From an uncultured Synergistales bacterium (GTDB lineage: Bacteria > Synergistota > Synergistia > Synergistales > Aminobacteriaceae): a DNA stretch of 10,249 nt. The notes under the pieces are model-generated. The model was not told the origin of the DNA and made no database searches. It was given only the letters and a program-made list of their open reading frames with translations. Positions 1 to 6,815 of this stretch are shown one piece after another. Location: the NCBI GenBank assembly GCA_905236605.1, contig CAJORD010000110.1:1-10249 (forward strand), written 5' to 3'. The stretch's first letter is position 1. Every line of letters begins with the position of its first letter. Made by a program: the position numbers and the translations under genes.

Positions 1-2
1 AT

Positions 3-689
3 TTTTCCGCTCGTCGTGCTTAGGTCAAGAACGTATCTTGGCTGCCACCATGCCGCCGATGTGAACGCCGTGAACTCTACAGTGTTTGACGCTTTGCCCG
101 AAACGACTATAAACGACGTGTCGCCACTTGGCCTTCGGGAATTTAATTCGGAGTTTATGGCCTTGAGTTTTGCCTGCGCCTTCGTGATTTCAGATTTAAT
201 ATTAATGAGTTCGTTCTCCGTGTCGAGCCTCAAAGTTTGCGTATCTTTAATGTAACTCAAGAGTTCGCCCGGATTAGATTTTTCCGGTTTAACTTCGCTC
301 AACATTTCGAGAGTTTGTTCAAGAGCTGCGCGCTGCGCTTTGAATTTTTCGATTTTGTTTTCAAGTTCTTCGGCTTGAGATTTCATTGGAGCGAGCCACG
401 AAGGAATCCAACGTTCCCGCGAAAAAGTTTCGACACGAAGATCGCCTTCAATGTATTCAGGGTCTAACGCTCTGATCGAATCCGCATTGAACGACCCCGG
501 CAACACCGCTTTGAAATTTCCATCTTTGTCGGCCGGTTCAACTTTGAAAGAAAATTTTGCTCCGCTGGGATAAAAATCGATCGCCGTGATCGTGTCGATG
601 TAATTTTCTGGTGCTTCGACTGCTTCTGAAAAGTTCGCGCTCAAAAAGACAAACGCAAATAATAAAATTGAAAAAGTAAATGCCTTCAT
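3..689 (-). CDS. MuiA-like secreted protein (DUF4140/DUF4139), 3' end outside window
   Basis: The reading frame stays open for 229 codons from the ATG at 689 down to base 3, so the gene is cut by the window edge, not broken. Residues 1-23 form a Sec signal peptide: Met-Lys, a hydrophobic core rich in Phe and Leu, and a likely cut after SEA. Residues 33-90 resemble DUF4140 (TAIDFYPSGAKF, then AVLPGSFNADSIRAL). Residues 103-185 are a charged predicted coiled coil. Residues 209-223 (FTSAAWWQPRYVLDL) match the opening of DUF4139, whose hallmark is a W-x-P-R-Y element. This order (signal, DUF4140, coiled coil, DUF4139) is that of proteins annotated as mucoidy inhibitor A-like, whose biochemical role is unknown. 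The start is fixed by a strong SD nine bases upstream. It is transcribed away from the flagellar operon. The family call rests on motif recognition only. Confidence 0.8.
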   Translation of the reverse strand, partial: MKAFTFSILLFAFVFLSANFSEAVEAPENYIDTITAIDFYPSGAKFSFKVEPADKDGNFKAVLPGSFNADSIRALDPEYIEGDLRVETFSRERWIPSWLAPMKSQAEELENKIEKFKAQRAALEQTLEMLSEVKPEKSNPGELLSYIKDTQTLRLDTENELINIKSEITKAQAKLKAINSELNSRRPSGDTSFIVVSGKASNTVEFTAFTSAAWWQPRYVLDLSTTSGK

Positions 690-698
690 AAAAATTTG

Positions 699-705
699 CT
701 CCTTT
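699..705 (-). promoter_or_regulatory. Ribosome binding site of the MuiA-like gene
   Basis: On the - strand this reads AAAGGAG, with nine bases to the ATG at 689. It is a near-ideal Shine-Dalgarno sequence. It supports the - strand frame as the real gene here, rather than the short + strand frames on the opposite strand. Confidence 0.8.
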
Positions 706-768
706 CTTTCTTCTTTCATAAACACGGATTGAAAATGAAATTTTAATCTTTAATCCCTCGTTGCCTTA

Positions 769-783
769 ATTATAGTGTATAAT
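769..783. promoter_or_regulatory. Back-to-back TATAAT boxes, possible divergent promoter
   Basis: The sequence ATTATA-GTG-TATAAT places a perfect -10 hexamer on each strand, pointing away from each other: + strand at 778-783 towards fliE, - strand at 774-769 towards the MuiA-like gene. The two arms are exact inverted repeats separated by three bases. At 16-18 base spacing neither direction has a TTGACA-like -35 box, so activity would depend on an activator or be weak. The location between divergent genes fits a shared promoter, but AT-rich DNA can produce TATAAT by chance. Confidence 0.4.
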
Positions 784-798
784 CAAAAATATTTTTGA
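783..798. promoter_or_regulatory. Perfect 16-bp palindrome, candidate operator
   Basis: TCAAAAATATTTTTGA is a perfect inverted repeat with no spacer, centred between 790 and 791. It begins at the last base of the + strand TATAAT. It therefore covers the expected + strand start point and also the -35 position of the - strand TATAAT. A dimeric repressor bound here could block both directions. The A/T runs raise the chance of coincidence, and I cannot name a binding protein. Confidence 0.35.
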
Positions 799-893
799 GC
801 CTGCGGCAAAATTTAACGTGTGAATTAAAAATAAAATCGTGGGTGTAGAATTAGCTTGATAAAAAATAGAAAGGGCGAAAGAGAATTTTATGA

Positions 894-930
894 CCGGCCA
901 GCCATTCAGGACGAAGGTTAAGAAGGCCGG
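894..930 (+). promoter_or_regulatory. Predicted hairpin in the flagellar operon leader
   Basis: CCGGCC at 894-899 pairs exactly with GGCCGG at 925-930. The helix can continue with AGCC (900-903) against GGTT (916-919), including one G-U pair, leaving a five-base bulge AAGAA (920-924) and a 12-base loop. That makes a ten-pair stem in otherwise AT-rich DNA, about 90 bases before fliE. It is not followed by a U run, so it does not look like an intrinsic terminator. It lies inside a short open frame (890-952). It does not match the c-di-GMP riboswitch consensus as I know it. A regulatory leader structure is inferred, not shown. Confidence 0.3.
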
Positions 931-1005
931 CTTTCCAGCACCACATCAATAAAATTAAAAATTATGAAGCATATCGACGGAGCGAGAAAAATAAATTATT
1001 TGAGC

Positions 1006-1011
1006 GGGAGG
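1006..1011 (+). promoter_or_regulatory. Ribosome binding site of fliE
   Basis: GGGAGG ends 11 bases before the ATG at 1023. An in-frame TGA at 1020-1022 directly precedes that ATG, so no upstream start is possible in this frame. Confidence 0.7.
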
Positions 1012-1022
1012 CCTATTATTGA

Positions 1023-1370
1023 ATGGAGCGTCTTTTAATAGATTTTTCACAAGTATATGGACAAAACGGAACACGAGAGGCATCAAGAAGCGTTTATAAC
1101 ACACACGCATCGCCGCTCAAAGAGCAAGATAAGACACGGGAAGCTCCGCGAGTTTCTTTCGAGGATATGCTTTCAAACTCGATTAAAAATGTAAACAATC
1201 TCCAACTAGAAGCAGAAAAGAAAGTTCGTGACATGGCCATAGGCGACGTAGATGATATTTCTGAAGTCGTTCTTGCGTCATCGAGAGCCGACACTGCGCT
1301 GCGCTTAGTCATGGAAATGAGAAATAAATTTCTTGACGCTTATCAGGCATTGTCGCGAATTACGGGCTAA
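1023..1370 (+). CDS. fliE: Flagellar hook-basal body protein FliE
   Basis: FliE is the small rod-base protein that joins the FliF MS ring to the rod and is among the first substrates of the flagellar secretion system. The 115-residue product is slightly long for the family (about 100). Residues 1-42 are a variable polar N terminus. From residue 44 the sequence follows the family closely: VSFEDML, then a helix with NNLQLEAEK, the signature GDVDDISEVVLASSRADTAL at about 76-95, and a C-terminal helix ending in RNKFLDAYQALSRITG. It opens the operon with a good SD. The usual partners flgB and flgC are not upstream. The stop lies 18 bases before fliF. Confidence 0.95.
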   Translation: MERLLIDFSQVYGQNGTREASRSVYNTHASPLKEQDKTREAPRVSFEDMLSNSIKNVNNLQLEAEKKVRDMAIGDVDDISEVVLASSRADTALRLVMEMRNKFLDAYQALSRITG

Positions 1371-1388
1371 AATTAAAATTAGAACATC

Positions 1389-2966
1389 ATGGACAGCATA
1401 AGACGCTGGTGGGCCGCCTTCCTAAATTTCTGGGCTTCGTTAAAACTTTGGCAGAGAGCGTCAATAATTTTAGCGGTACTTTTAGTCTTAGGAGGGCTTG
1501 GAGCTTTAATCTTCATGACGGGCACCACTAATTACGAGCCTTTATACGCCGGTCTTGAAGTTGACGATCAGGCCGCTATTGTAGATTATCTGAAGGAAAA
1601 TAACCTGCCTTATCGACTTGACCCCAAAGCAAACGCAATCTTAATGCCCGGGGGCGCCGTTTATGAAACTCGATTGACCCTTGCACAAATGGGACTTCCC
1701 AAGGGCGGAACGACAGGCTTTGAAATTTTCGACGATTCTAAGATGGGCATGAGCGAATTTCAGCAGCGCATAGCCTACATGAGAGCTATTGAAGGCGAAT
1801 TAGCGCGCACGATTTCGCAAATGGCTCCCGTCGAGAACGCTCGCGTTAGTGTCGTTATTCCCGAGCAAAGATTATTTCTTGAACAGCAAAAGCCTTCGAC
1901 CGCTTCGGTCTTGTTGAGATTGAGACAGGGCGCAACGATCGGGCCGACGCAAGTAAAATCAATAATTCACTTAGTCGCGCATAGCGTTGACGGGCTCACT
2001 CCTGATTCAGTTACGGTCGTTGATACGAACGGGCGAATTTTATCCGACATGATTTCGGACTCTATGATTATGTATAACCCGGACGGGACGAACTCCGTTA
2101 CGTCTGTTCAGCGCGAACTTGAACGACAGCACGAACACGAATTAGAAAATAAAGTCCGCGTTATGCTCGAACAAGTTTTCGGCCCCGGCACCGTGGTTGT
2201 GAGAGTCAAAATAGATTTAGACTTCGACAAAAAGACAAGTTCATATGTAGAGTACACGCCCAACCCCGAAACAGGCACCGGCGTTCCTCGAAGTAATGAA
2301 CGTCAAGAAGAAAGTTACACGGGCCAAGGTAATCCCGTCAACGGCAACCCGGGCACTACGACTAACATTCCCGGCTACGCGATAAACTCAACTACGGTTG
2401 AAAGCGAATATAACCGTTCAAACGCCACGACTAACTACGAAATTAGCACGCGCAAAGGCGATCAAGTTGTAACGCCCGGCGGCGTTCGTAGATTGTCGGC
2501 TTCAGTCTTGATTGACGACAGAAACAATAACATCTCCGAAGAAAGACTAGAGGCTTTACAAGAAGTAATTTCGTCAGCGATTGGCTTCAACAAAGATCGC
2601 GGAGATAGTCTTGTCGTCCACGCGATGAGATTTTCAACGGCTTTCGCGGATTCTATGGCCGAGCAACTGCGACAAGATCGAATGTGGAAATTAATTTACG
2701 GATCTATAGCAGCGTTCATCGTGTTATTGATTTTGGCGATAGCGTTCTATGTCTGGGTGAGAATGAAGCGCGCGAAACTTGCTATTCAGGAAATCGAAGC
2801 CGAGGGCAAAAAAGTTCCGACGATTCAAGAGATGCTCACGTCGCCCGACCTGCTCGCGTTCCAAGGAGAGATGGCCGTGCTTGAAGAGCAGCTTAAGGCT
2901 TACGCTAAGAGCCACCCTGATGAAATCGCGACGCTTGTCAACGAATGGTTATCTTCTGATAGTTAA
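1389..2966 (+). CDS. fliF: Flagellar MS-ring protein FliF
   Basis: FliF is the inner-membrane protein whose many copies form the MS ring, the platform for the rotor and export gate. At 525 residues it has a normal length. A first membrane helix lies at about 24-44, followed by a YscJ/FliF ring-building domain (NYEPLYAGL near 48-56, and the MGLPKGG and SEFQQRIAYMRAIEGELARTI elements). A Gly/Asn/Thr-rich stretch around 295-350 matches the variable periplasmic loop. A second membrane helix is at about 435-458. A cytoplasmic tail ends in DEIATLVNEWLSSDS, which resembles the FliG-binding end of the family. The ATG is the only possible start: a TAG sits in frame three codons upstream. Unusually, there is no clear SD before it, so translation may be coupled to fliE. 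Confidence 0.97.
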   Translation: MDSIRRWWAAFLNFWASLKLWQRASIILAVLLVLGGLGALIFMTGTTNYEPLYAGLEVDDQAAIVDYLKENNLPYRLDPKANAILMPGGAVYETRLTLAQMGLPKGGTTGFEIFDDSKMGMSEFQQRIAYMRAIEGELARTISQMAPVENARVSVVIPEQRLFLEQQKPSTASVLLRLRQGATIGPTQVKSIIHLVAHSVDGLTPDSVTVVDTNGRILSDMISDSMIMYNPDGTNSVTSVQRELERQHEHELENKVRVMLEQVFGPGTVVVRVKIDLDFDKKTSSYVEYTPNPETGTGVPRSNERQEESYTGQGNPVNGNPGTTTNIPGYAINSTTVESEYNRSNATTNYEISTRKGDQVVTPGGVRRLSASVLIDDRNNNISEERLEALQEVISSAIGFNKDRGDSLVVHAMRFSTAFADSMAEQLRQDRMWKLIYGSIAAFIVLLILAIAFYVWVRMKRAKLAIQEIEAEGKKVPTIQEMLTSPDLLAFQGEMAVLEEQLKAYAKSHPDEIATLVNEWLSSDS

Positions 2967-3004
2967 AGCCAAATGTAAGAGCGAAGGGAGTGGAGTTTTA
3001 GGAA

Positions 3005-4036
3005 ATGCCTAGGAATGACGAAAAGAGCGGCGACGCTAAAGGACTGACGGGCAGGGAAAAAACGGCGGTCTTGATGGTGTCGCTTGGGAGTGATGTGGCT
3101 CCTGAAGTTTATAAACGCCTAGATGATTCTACAATCGAGTTAATCACACTTGAAATAGCAAATTTAAGAAAGGTGTCGCCAGATGTAAAACTCACGGTGT
3201 TGAAAGAAGCGCAAGAAATTTTAATGGCCCGCGAGTTCATGGCGCGTGGAGGTGTTGAATATGCCAGAGACGTTCTTGAAAAAGCTCTTGGCCCGGAGAG
3301 AGCTGCCTCACTGCTTGCACGAATTACAGCAAGCTTACAGGTCAAGCCGTTCGATTTCATGAGGCATACAGACGCAGGCCAGATTCTTGGCTTCATTCAG
3401 AACGAACACCCGCAGACTATCGCGTTAATCTTGTCATATCTCGAACCGCCGCAAGCCGCTATGATTTTGGGAGGTTTGCCGCCGATTCTTCAAGCCGACG
3501 TAACGAAACGTATAGCCAACATGGACAGAATTACGCCGGAAGTTTTGAGGGAGGTTGAAAGAGTGCTTGAACGAAAATTGAGCAGCGTTATGGGTCAGGA
3601 TTTCACCGTCGCGGGAGGCATCGACGCCGTTGTCGCTATCGTCAACAGCACCGACAGAGCCACGGAACGCAACATTATGGAATATCTCGAAGAGAACGAC
3701 CCTGAACTCGCTGAAGAAATTAAAAAACGTCTGTTCGTGTTCGAAGACTCTATGCGTCTCGACGACAGATCTTTACAGCGTGTGTTGCGTGAAGTCGATA
3801 TGAAGGAGCTTAGCCTCGCTCTCAAGGGTGCAACGGAAGACCTTAAAACGAAATACCTCAAGAACATGTCGAAACGTGCGGCGGAAATGTTGCAGGAAGA
3901 TATGGACTTCATGGGGCCGGTGCGCGTAAAGGACGTCGAAGAAGCTCAGCAGAAAGTTGTAAACATAATCCGCGGTCTGGAAGAACAAGGCGAAATCGTC
4001 ATTGCGTCCGGCGGAGGAGACGATATGATTGTCTAG
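3005..4036 (+). CDS. fliG: Flagellar motor switch protein FliG
   Basis: FliG forms the rotor ring on the cytoplasmic face of FliF, binds FliM and meets the stator to make torque. The 343-residue length is typical. The N-terminal FliF-binding domain starts with LTGREKTAVLMVSLG (14-28). The middle domain carries the EHPQ motif at 134-137 (QNEHPQTIALIL). A Gly-Gly hinge is at 204-205. The C-terminal domain has the MFVF-like element KRLFVFEDSM (241-250) and the charged torque helix around 266-310, including K274, R291, acidic residues near 298-301, and GPVR at 304-307. A GGAG nine bases before the ATG serves as SD. Its last 8 bases overlap the fliH start. Confidence 0.97.
   Translation: MPRNDEKSGDAKGLTGREKTAVLMVSLGSDVAPEVYKRLDDSTIELITLEIANLRKVSPDVKLTVLKEAQEILMAREFMARGGVEYARDVLEKALGPERAASLLARITASLQVKPFDFMRHTDAGQILGFIQNEHPQTIALILSYLEPPQAAMILGGLPPILQADVTKRIANMDRITPEVLREVERVLERKLSSVMGQDFTVAGGIDAVVAIVNSTDRATERNIMEYLEENDPELAEEIKKRLFVFEDSMRLDDRSLQRVLREVDMKELSLALKGATEDLKTKYLKNMSKRAAEMLQEDMDFMGPVRVKDVEEAQQKVVNIIRGLEEQGEIVIASGGGDDMIV
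4013..4019 (+). promoter_or_regulatory. Ribosome binding site fixing the TTG start of fliH
   Basis: GGAGGAG lies inside the 3' end of fliG, nine bases before the TTG at 4029. An in-frame TGA at 4026-4028 immediately precedes that TTG, so this strong SD selects the non-ATG start. Confidence 0.75.
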
Positions 4037-4973
4037 CGGTCTTGCTCATCAGCGCGTGCTGCGGACAGTTCGACTTTTGCCGCAGGCCGTCAAGATTGGC
4101 ATTCTTGAAAGCGAGATTAAGCAGGCCGGTTCGCTACAGTCCGAACAAAAACAGACTGCACCGGAACGAAAGCCAACACCGCGACCGCCCGCTCAAAAAG
4201 TTCAGGTGAAAATCCCGGAGCGAAATTCAAAGGAGATCGAAGAGCTTACCGCGCAAGTTAAAGCCCTGACGAACAGTCTAAGTAATGTCGAAGTCGAAAA
4301 CGCCGAACTCACTGAAGCAAAAAAGAAACTCGAAAGTGAAATCGGCGGAATTAAATCTGACTACGAGAAGCGCAGAAAAACTCTTGAATCTGAAGCGCAA
4401 GCAAACGCAAAAAAAATTGCCGACAAAGCACGCGAGCAAGCGATCACCGAAGGTCAGGTGAAGGGCTACGAGGAAGGACTTCAAAAAGCGCGCGCCGAAG
4501 TTGAGCAGGAATATTTAGAAAAATTTTCGGCCCTCGCAGGTGTCATTGAAAACGTCGGGAAGAAACTCGATGAAAATTTTGCCGAACTCGTTCAACTTCA
4601 TCAACCGCAAATGATCCGAATGTGGACAAAAATGTTAGAACGAATGCTTCATAGGCAGGTCGAATTAAATCCAGATACTATAGATTCTGTTCTTTCGGAA
4701 TTGTTATCAAGATTGAGCGACAAAAATCAAATTGTAATTTACGTCTCTCCTGATGACCTTAAACACGTCGAAGGCGAACTTGATACAAAATTTCATGAGG
4801 CTTTGCGCGGTGCTAAACGTGTCGAACTAAAAGCCGATCCAAACGTTCAAAACGGAAGCTGCATTGTCGAAACGTCGCTAGGAGTTTATGACGCGCGATG
4901 GCGAACTCAAATGAACCAGATTGAATCCGTCGTTGATGAAATTTTCCAGCAGTCCTCAAAGGGAGAAAAATAA
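4029..4973 (+). CDS. fliH: Flagellar assembly protein FliH (ATPase stator/regulator)
   Basis: FliH binds FliI as a dimer, links it to the C ring and restrains its ATPase activity. The 314-residue product starts with TTG, supported by a strong SD and an in-frame stop directly upstream; no Met codon occurs in frame until well inside the C-terminal domain. Residues 44-62 are rich in Pro and Lys, 66-140 are a charged coiled coil, and 142-150 show a Gly-x3-Gly-x3-Gly repeat (GQVKGYEEG) typical of FliH. Residues about 165-305 match the globular FliH/SctL domain, with MWTKMLERMLHRQVELNPDT and, near the end, GSCIVETSLGVYDARWRTQM. The start overlaps the fliG stop by 8 bases, suggesting coupled translation, and the stop is two bases before fliI. 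Confidence 0.93.
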   Translation: MSSGLAHQRVLRTVRLLPQAVKIGILESEIKQAGSLQSEQKQTAPERKPTPRPPAQKVQVKIPERNSKEIEELTAQVKALTNSLSNVEVENAELTEAKKKLESEIGGIKSDYEKRRKTLESEAQANAKKIADKAREQAITEGQVKGYEEGLQKARAEVEQEYLEKFSALAGVIENVGKKLDENFAELVQLHQPQMIRMWTKMLERMLHRQVELNPDTIDSVLSELLSRLSDKNQIVIYVSPDDLKHVEGELDTKFHEALRGAKRVELKADPNVQNGSCIVETSLGVYDARWRTQMNQIESVVDEIFQQSSKGEK

Positions 4974-4975
4974 TC

Positions 4976-6355
4976 ATGAACGATTTAGAAGACGTAGATT
5001 TATTTCAATTATTCTCGGTCGATTTACTTCAGAAGCCATTAATAAAAGTCAACGGGCGAATTGTTCAAGTTGTCGGACTTGTCGCGGAGTCGCAAGGCCC
5101 TGATGTTCGAGTAGGTGACTTGTGCCACATTTGTTTTCGCGACGGCTCGCACGAACTTGACGCCGAAGTCGTTGGCTTCCGCGAAGACCGCGTGTTATTG
5201 ATGCCGCTCGGTGCTTTGCAGGAAGTCGGCCCCGGCTGCGATGTCGTTTCGTCTAACAGACCGCTTGAAGTTCCTGTCGGCAATGCGCTTTTAGGACGAA
5301 TTCTTGACGGTCTTGGGAATCCGATTGACGACAAAGGCCCCGTAATCGCTAGCGACTTCTATCCTTTATATGCAACACCACCACACCCATTACGCCGAAA
5401 GATGGTTGACACTCCGCTATCTGTTGGCGTTCGTGTCGTTGATGGAATGTTGACGCTTGGCAAGGGGCAACGAATAGGAATTTTTGCAGGTTCTGGCGTT
5501 GGCAAGAGCACGTTATTAGGAATGATGGCGCGCTACACGACAGCAGACGTAAATGTAATTTCGTTAGTCGGCGAACGTGGGCGCGAAGTTCGGGAATTTA
5601 TTGAGCGCGATTTAGGGCCCGAAGGTCTGAAGCGTTCCGTTCTCGTTATAGCAACGTCGGATCAGCCCGCGTTAATCAAAATCAAATCCGCAATGACTGC
5701 AACAGCGATAGCCGAATATTTTCGCGACCAAGGCAAAGACGTTTTATTAATGATGGATACGGTAACGCGTGTAGCACTTGCGCAGCGTGAAATCGGTCTT
5801 GCCGTTGGTGAACCGCCCGCAACTCGTGGCTATACTCCTTCGGTGTTCGCACTTCTTCCGCGTTTGCTTGAACGTGCCGGCGCCGGCGAAGTCGGAAGCA
5901 TAACGGGGATTTATACGGTTCTTGTAGATGGCGACGATATGAATGAGCCTGTCGCTGATACAGTTCGCGGAATTTTGGACGGGCATATCGTTTTATCGCG
6001 TAAAATTGCTGCAAGAAATTTTTATCCTGCCGTCAGCGTTCTTGATAGCGTCAGCCGTGTAATGCCTGCGTTAGTGTCGCGTGAACATCTTGACGCGGCC
6101 GGACGAGTTCGCGATCTCCTTGCGACTTATGCCGAAATCGAAGACTTAGTGAACATTGGCGCGTATAAAGCCGGTTCAAATATTCGAGTCGATTGGGCAT
6201 TAGCGAACATGGAAGACGTTCGGACGTTTTTATCTCAACGAGTTCAAGACCCGACGAGTTTTGAAGAGACGGACAAGCGATTATTAAATCTCGCGCCTTA
6301 TCCATCGCAACCACAGGCACAGCCGCAGCCACAACCGGAAGCGAAAGCTAAATAG
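4976..6355 (+). CDS. fliI: Flagellum-specific ATPase FliI
   Basis: FliI is the hexameric ATPase of the flagellar export apparatus and is related to F1 beta and to YscN/SctN. At 459 residues it is full length. Residues 1-95 are the beta-barrel N-terminal domain. The Walker A loop is AGSGVGKST (171-179), the catalytic Glu is E200 in GERGREVREF, and the Walker B strand is DVLLMMD (255-261). The family stretch VGEPPATRGYTPSVF is at 277-291, and the C-terminal domain carries DSVSRVMP at 357-364. All key residues are present. The last 16 or so residues form a Pro/Gln-rich tail (SQPQAQPQPQPE) not needed for catalysis. An AAGGGAG-type SD precedes the ATG inside the end of fliH. Confidence 0.97.
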   Translation: MNDLEDVDLFQLFSVDLLQKPLIKVNGRIVQVVGLVAESQGPDVRVGDLCHICFRDGSHELDAEVVGFREDRVLLMPLGALQEVGPGCDVVSSNRPLEVPVGNALLGRILDGLGNPIDDKGPVIASDFYPLYATPPHPLRRKMVDTPLSVGVRVVDGMLTLGKGQRIGIFAGSGVGKSTLLGMMARYTTADVNVISLVGERGREVREFIERDLGPEGLKRSVLVIATSDQPALIKIKSAMTATAIAEYFRDQGKDVLLMMDTVTRVALAQREIGLAVGEPPATRGYTPSVFALLPRLLERAGAGEVGSITGIYTVLVDGDDMNEPVADTVRGILDGHIVLSRKIAARNFYPAVSVLDSVSRVMPALVSREHLDAAGRVRDLLATYAEIEDLVNIGAYKAGSNIRVDWALANMEDVRTFLSQRVQDPTSFEETDKRLLNLAPYPSQPQAQPQPQPEAKAK

Positions 6356-6363
6356 GAGCAATC

Positions 6364-6813
6364 ATGCAGCAACGAATAGCAAAATTTAATCGTATCTTAA
6401 AAATTCGTGAGGACAGTCGCAAAAACGAGCAAGCTATTTTAGCCGCCGAACGCAGCGAAGAGCGCGCAGTCATTAATCACATTACGCAGCTCGAAGGCGA
6501 AAAGGCTCAAGCGATTCGCGACTTCAGCACGACGGGCGAAAAAGTTGTTTCAGCGTCGGAGTTGTGGTTTCAACGTCAGTTCATCGACGCTATAGACACG
6601 GATATATTAAAAGGCAAAGACTCTTTGAGCGAAGTCCGCGGACGAATTACAAACACCGAAGCCCGACTTGTCGAACGTCATAAGGACGTCCGCATCATGG
6701 AAACGTATATAGACCACTTAAAAGAAATAGACTTTCAAGAACAATTAGGCATAGAACAAAATGCACTTGATGATATGGCTACGATGCAATTTGCAAGGAA
6801 AGGAGCTTATTAA
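6364..6813 (+). CDS. fliJ: Flagellar export protein FliJ
   Basis: FliJ is a small coiled-coil protein that inserts into the FliI hexamer, like the gamma stalk of F1, and connects it to the export gate protein FlhA. The 149-residue length and almost wholly helical, charged sequence fit the family. Features include RIAKFNRILKIREDSRKNEQ at the N terminus, a long heptad-like stretch, and a FliJ-like C-terminal helix. FliJ sequences diverge strongly, so the call depends largely on position directly after fliI. AGGAG five bases before the ATG overlaps the fliI stop. The 3' end of the gene contains the SD for the next gene. Confidence 0.9.
   Translation: MQQRIAKFNRILKIREDSRKNEQAILAAERSEERAVINHITQLEGEKAQAIRDFSTTGEKVVSASELWFQRQFIDAIDTDILKGKDSLSEVRGRITNTEARLVERHKDVRIMETYIDHLKEIDFQEQLGIEQNALDDMATMQFARKGAY
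6800..6805 (+). promoter_or_regulatory. Ribosome binding site fixing the TTG start of the transglycosylase
   Basis: AAGGAG, inside a longer purine run at the end of fliJ, ends ten bases before the TTG at 6816. No ATG is available in frame upstream or within the first 80 codons of the transglycosylase, so this SD supports the TTG start. Confidence 0.7.
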
Positions 6814-6815
6814 AT

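Larger units (their letters stand above)
690..1022. other. Divergent intergenic control region
   Basis: This is the only stretch longer than 300 bases without a recognised gene. It separates the - strand MuiA-like gene from the + strand flagellar operon, so it should hold promoters for both. From left to right it contains the MuiA-like SD (699-705), a TATAAT dyad (769-783), a perfect 16-bp palindrome (783-798), an AT-rich segment, a GC-rich predicted hairpin (894-930) inside a 20-codon open frame (890-952), and the fliE SD (1006-1011). I found no convincing -35 box for either direction and no good sigma-28 or sigma-54 promoter. No tRNA or known riboswitch consensus was recognised. If transcription starts near 790, the fliE leader would be about 230 bases long. 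Confidence 0.7.

Noticed and set aside
16..467. Two short + strand open frames opposite the MuiA-like gene
   Set aside because: They lie antisense to a frame with a signal peptide, strong SD and recognisable domains; their peptides look like nothing known and have no SD.
870..940. c-di-GMP riboswitch upstream of fliE
   Set aside because: A flagellar operon is a plausible site, but the conserved GEMM core and tetraloop-receptor elements are not visible; only a simple bulged hairpin is seen.
950..976. Sigma-28-like promoter (TAAAATTA, 11 bases, GCATATCG)
   Set aside because: The spacing is right but the second half matches only about 4 of 8 positions and the first half is simple AT-rich sequence.
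964..1038. A 24-codon frame from ATG 964 overlapping the fliE start
   Set aside because: There is no SD before it, it runs across the fliE SD and start, and its peptide is not recognisable. Most likely chance.
3595..3912. 105-codon - strand frame inside fliG
   Set aside because: A shadow of fliG, rich in Ser and Arg as antisense frames of this codon usage are; no SD and no homology recognised.
5682..6014. 110-codon - strand frame inside fliI
   Set aside because: It lies antisense to the conserved FliI catalytic core and its peptide has no recognisable domain; explained by codon bias of the real gene.
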